A stretch of DNA of 64,000 nucleotides from Stigmatella ashevillena. Its GTDB lineage: Bacteria; Myxococcota; Myxococcia; Myxococcales; Myxococcaceae. Where the stretch lies: assembly GCF_028368975.1 (NCBI RefSeq), contig NZ_JAQNDM010000002.1, forward strand, positions 496,001 through 560,000, written 5' to 3'. A program made the translations under genes and the position numbers. This document shows positions 61,533 to 64,000 of this stretch, piece after piece; the stretch's first letter is position 1; the number at the start of each line of letters is the position of its first letter. The notes under the pieces are model-generated. The model did no database searches. It had not been told where the DNA came from and saw only the letters and a list, made by a program, of their open reading frames with translations.

Positions 61533-62029
61533 GTCGCAGCCGTCAAGAGTGGTGGGGCACAATCGCCCGGGAAAAGGACTATCTCCTCCTGTCGCTGAAC
61601 CATTCCGAAGCGCCGTTCGACGTAACCGTGCGGGTGCTCAAGGACTTTGAGCGCCGCTTCCTGCGGGAGGCGCGCACGCCTGCCGAACGGCTGCACATTC
61701 AGCGGCTAACAACCAAGGACATTCTCGTCCAAGCCTATGCGGACGCCCGGCCCTGGAAAGACTTCGGCCCACACCTGATGCGCATGAAGCGGCTCGGGTT
61801 CCCGGATCTCCGGATTCGCGTCTTGATCGCTTGCCTCTACGTGCAGTCACTCGCTCTTTTTCCGGAGCGCGCGCGGGACGCTTTCGCGCTACTGGCGGAT
61901 GCAGAACGCCGGGTGCGGCGGATGCCCAAGATCGGCCGTGCCCGTGAGCAACGGCTGGACGGAATCGCCGACGCGCTCCAGGTGGCAGAGGAACAGGGGA
62001 TCCGGCCGCAGCAGGAGGGGCGCGGGTAG
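61529..62029 (+). CDS. Putative cognate immunity protein
   Basis: A 166-residue soluble, helical, Arg-rich protein (SRSRQEWWGTIAREKDYLLL, FDVTVRVLKDFERRFLREAR, RVLIACLYVQSLALFPERAR). It starts with GTG at 61529, whose GTGA overlaps the toxin stop, and GGAGG lies at the right distance, which decides against the TTG at 61511. Tight coupling behind a toxin is the hallmark of immunity genes; the family itself has no known activity. Neutralisation of this toxin is inference. Confidence 0.6.
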   Translation: MSRSRQEWWGTIAREKDYLLLSLNHSEAPFDVTVRVLKDFERRFLREARTPAERLHIQRLTTKDILVQAYADARPWKDFGPHLMRMKRLGFPDLRIRVLIACLYVQSLALFPERARDAFALLADAERRVRRMPKIGRAREQRLDGIADALQVAEEQGIRPQQEGRG

Positions 62030-62460
62030 TCTGTGGCAGTCCGGGTGCCGAAGACGGCAACGCGCCGCAGCGGCGCTCCCCAGCGCGCGCCAGTCCGTCC
62101 CCGTGGAGCACGCGCGGCGCCATTCCGCGCGCCCCTCTGGCGGATGGGAGCGGCGCCTTTTCTGCTCTGCTTCATCCGCTCCGTTCTGGCCGCTGCCTCT
62201 TTCCCCGCTCTCGCCTCCTCCTCACCTGCTTGGGGGAGCTTCGCCTCGTGGACAGCGAACGGATCGGCGCGCAGGTGATCCGGCTGACCTACGTCCCCGC
62301 CTGACACTCCCCGCTTGGAAGCCTGCCGACGCTGGCGCAGGCCTCCTGGCGCGGGATCTCGGTGGCCCTCGTCTCCGCGATCAGCCCCTGGTTCGCCTGG
62401 CTTCACTCTCTCGTCGTCGAGGCGTGAAGAGCCAGGCGGCCGACTGCGGGAACGAGGACT
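62030..62460. other. Intergenic region without a supported gene
   Basis: No complete gene is visible in these 430 bases. Two short open stretches look like gene ends without starts: one ending DSERIGAQVIRLTYVPA with a stop at 62301-62303, and one reading LPTLAQASWRGISVALVSAI and ending with a stop near 62427. Both may be relics; neither has a ribosome site. Confidence 0.5.
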
Positions 62461-62937
62461 TCATGCCCGTCCTACGCTCGCGCCCAGGGTGACGAGAAGC
62501 TCGTCCAGTTGCTGGAACGTCTCGACCAGCGCATCCGCCGCCCCGGTGCCGGCAGCGTCGAGAGCTTCCTTCGAGGGGTAGAGCTCGCTCACGACCAGCA
62601 GCGTCTTGCCCCCTTTTTCCTCGAAGGTCACCGTGGTGACGGACCCATTGTCACCACCTTCCTCATTGGTCCAGACGAGGCGCGAGTGCGGTGTCACTTC
62701 GGTGTAACTACCGAAGAACGCCATCCCTTGGCCGAACACCAGACGGTACTTGCCCCCGGTACGAACATCCATCTCGCAGGAAACCAGGGTCATTCCCATC
62801 GACTTCGGCACCCACCACTTCTTGAACAGCTCGGGCTTTGTCCACGCCTCGAACACGATGCGTGCCGGACCATTGAAAGTTCGCGTGACGACGGTCTCAC
62901 GCTCGGACTTCCGTTCCACAGTCGTGCGGTTCTTCAT
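62461..62937 (-). CDS. SRPBCC/AHSA1-family protein
   Basis: A 158-residue START-like protein: [20 protein letters not shown] followed by [62 protein letters not shown] and a C-terminal helix, as in the AHSA1/CalC-like group that binds hydrophobic ligands. It follows the ArsR-type regulator gene, a very common pair in bacteria, and is probably regulated by it. The ATG at 62937 is chosen; an in-frame ATG at 62970 would overlap the regulator gene. Confidence 0.88.
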   Translation of the reverse strand: MKNRTTVERKSERETVVTRTFNGPARIVFEAWTKPELFKKWWVPKSMGMTLVSCEMDVRTGGKYRLVFGQGMAFFGSYTEVTPHSRLVWTNEEGGDNGSVTTVTFEEKGGKTLLVVSELYPSKEALDAAGTGAADALVETFQQLDELLVTLGASVGRA

Positions 62938-62947
62938 GGGTGTGGGC

Positions 62948-63313
62948 TCACTCTCTCTTCTTGCGTCCATCGACCTGCTCCTTCCGTTTCAATTCCTCGA
63001 CAACCTTGTCCAACTCGTCGAAGCGTGCGTCCCAGAGCTGGCGGTACCTCTCGAGCCATGCCATCTCATCCTCCAGTCGGCGCGGGCCGATCTTGCAGGT
63101 CCGCACGCGCCCGACCTTCTCCGTGATCACGAGCCCGGCCCGCTCCAGGACACCGACGTGCTTCTTCATGCCCGTGAGGGTCATGTTGAACTTCTCGGCG
63201 AGGTCCGTGATCGAGGCCTCCGCACGCCCAAGCTGCTCCAGAACACCGCGTCGGGTGGCGTCGGAGAGCGCGGCGAACGAAGCATCGAGGCCGACATTCG
63301 CATACTGAACCAT
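62948..63313 (-). CDS. ArsR-family transcriptional regulator
   Basis: A 121-residue winged-helix regulator: [40 protein letters not shown] (recognition region), [20 protein letters not shown] and a charged C-terminal helix. The metal-binding ELCVCDL motif of true ArsR is absent, so it belongs to the ArsR/YdfF-like branch that is paired with AHSA1 proteins. The next gene is that partner. It probably represses the pair. Confidence 0.88.
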   Translation of the reverse strand: MVQYANVGLDASFAALSDATRRGVLEQLGRAEASITDLAEKFNMTLTGMKKHVGVLERAGLVITEKVGRVRTCKIGPRRLEDEMAWLERYRQLWDARFDELDKVVEELKRKEQVDGRKKRE

Positions 63314-63464
63314 GTGGTTCAGTGTCTAGCACGCGGATGGATGGCAAGCAAGGGCAGTTCGAGCGCGCGCTGCTTGAACAGCTCGCGGTGGTGTCGTCGG
63401 AGCATCAGAAAAATGGGAGGCCGGTTGAAGGAGAGGGCTGGAGCGCAGGGGCCGAAGAGGGCCG

Positions 63465-63897
63465 TGGTGCTGGACTTGTTCTCACGCAGGGTGGTGGGTT
63501 GGTCCATGAGTGAGCACATCGACACCCCGTTGGTGCTCGGAGCCCTGGAGATGGCGCTGGAGGGGCGACAGCCTCCCAAGGGACTCATCCACCACTCAGA
63601 CCGAGGCAGCCAGTACGCCAGTGCCGAGTACCAACAAGCCCTCGCCTCCCGCGGCATCCAGTGCAGCATGTCCAGGAAGGGCAACTGTTGGGATAACGCC
63701 GTGGTGGAGAGCTTCTTCAGCGCCTGACGATGGAGCTGGTCTACCAGACCCAGTTCGATACGCGTCACCAGGCACGCTCGGCCCTCTTTGAGTACATCGA
63801 GGTCTTCTACAACCGCACCCGGCGGCACTCGACTCTGGGCTACATGACCCCATTGGAGTTTGAACGAGCCGCACTACCTGATACGTTGGCAGCTTAA
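63465..63897 (+). pseudogene. IS3-family transposase fragment, frameshifted
   Basis: The C-terminal part of an IS3 orfB integrase-core transposase. One frame reads [40 protein letters not shown] and [19 protein letters not shown], containing the second Asp and the Glu of the triad, then stops at 63725-63727. A single missing base there shifts the rest, which continues as MELVYQTQFDTRHQARSALF and FYNRTRRHSTLGYMTPLEFE to the stop at 63895-63897. The N-terminal third is missing. Not functional. Confidence 0.85.
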
Positions 63898-63903
63898 CCA
63901 CAC

Positions 63904-63928
63904 TGTCCACCAAATCGGGGCAAGCCCA
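63904..63928. repeat. Right inverted-repeat end of the IS3-family element
   Basis: TGTCCACCAAATCGGGGCAA followed by GCCCA, lying 7 bases after the transposase stop, has the form of IS3-family termini (TGxxCTTGCCCC...GTGGACA on the other strand). The matching left end is not present in the window. Confidence 0.55.
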
Positions 63929-64000
63929 TGCAGGTCGTCGATGATGTACCTCGCCCAGGCCGCCCCAGGCGGCTTTCCCCCCCTCCAACGCATCGAGGTA

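Noticed and set aside
62236..62303. A coding-like end, DSERIGAQVIRLTYVPA, as a small gene.
   Set aside because: There is no start codon with a ribosome site and the upstream part has no protein-like pattern; treated as a possible relic only.
63319..63464. Minus-strand open frame with [20 protein letters not shown] as part of a gene.
   Set aside because: It lies in the junction between the ArsR gene and the IS3 fragment, lacks a start and runs antisense through the transposase remnant.
63929..64000. Minus-strand reading with AWARYIIDDLH at the right edge as part of another transposase.
   Set aside because: About 70 bases are visible, which is too little to assign.

Overview
The window is GC-rich, densely packed DNA that reads as a chromosomal segment of a myxobacterium, probably Cystobacterineae (Stigmatella/Archangium/Hyalangium-like). 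The signs are a Ser/Thr kinase with a C-terminal membrane anchor, many lipoproteins, a sigma-54-type promoter, a toxin resembling the myxobacterial SitA group, and ATGA/GTGA gene overlaps throughout. This placement is inference from gene content. No tRNA, rRNA, CRISPR array or convincing rho-independent terminator was seen.

1-10.8 kb is core metabolism. A leftward block carries two lipoproteins, homoserine dehydrogenase (hom), biotin ligase (birA), type III pantothenate kinase (coaX), a hypothetical gene and type I pantothenate kinase (coaA, cut by the window edge). A HARE-HTH/Mrr-like protein and a beta-propeller protein diverge at 8.6 kb. 10.8-14.2 kb is an accessory islet: an IS5-like element placed exactly in the overlapping stops of two convergent genes, then a leftward operon of Ser/Thr kinase, papain-fold toxin and putative immunity protein, each overlapping the next by 4 bases.

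16.3-28 kb is the most distinctive region, an apparent biosynthetic cluster. It holds a cytochrome P450, an aminotransferase fused to an acyl-ACP-reductase-like domain, a GNAT/FemAB-like transferase, a catalase-like haem protein without the usual distal His, a LodA-like quinoprotein oxidase, its LodB-like flavoprotein, and a small gene that appears frameshifted. A convergent acyl-CoA synthetase follows. The likely logic is acyl thioester to aldehyde to amine, with further oxidation, N-acylation and peroxide chemistry.

28-44 kb holds a secreted nuclease, a MetX-like hydrolase without its nucleophile, uridine kinase, a two-part MNIO (DUF692) protein, a methyltransferase, a six-gene MacAB-TolC/Yip1 efflux operon, a ClpA-like ATPase and a DUF2520 protein. 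44-52 kb holds cell-envelope genes (POTRA/barrel protein, TonB-dependent receptor with beta-helix lipoprotein) and a class V aminotransferase.

52-64 kb is a patchwork of small enzymes and lipoproteins, an 89-bp diverged direct repeat whose second copy carries a sigma-54-like promoter, gene relics and transposase debris. It also holds a SitA-like toxin/immunity pair, an ArsR/AHSA1 pair and an IS3 remnant.
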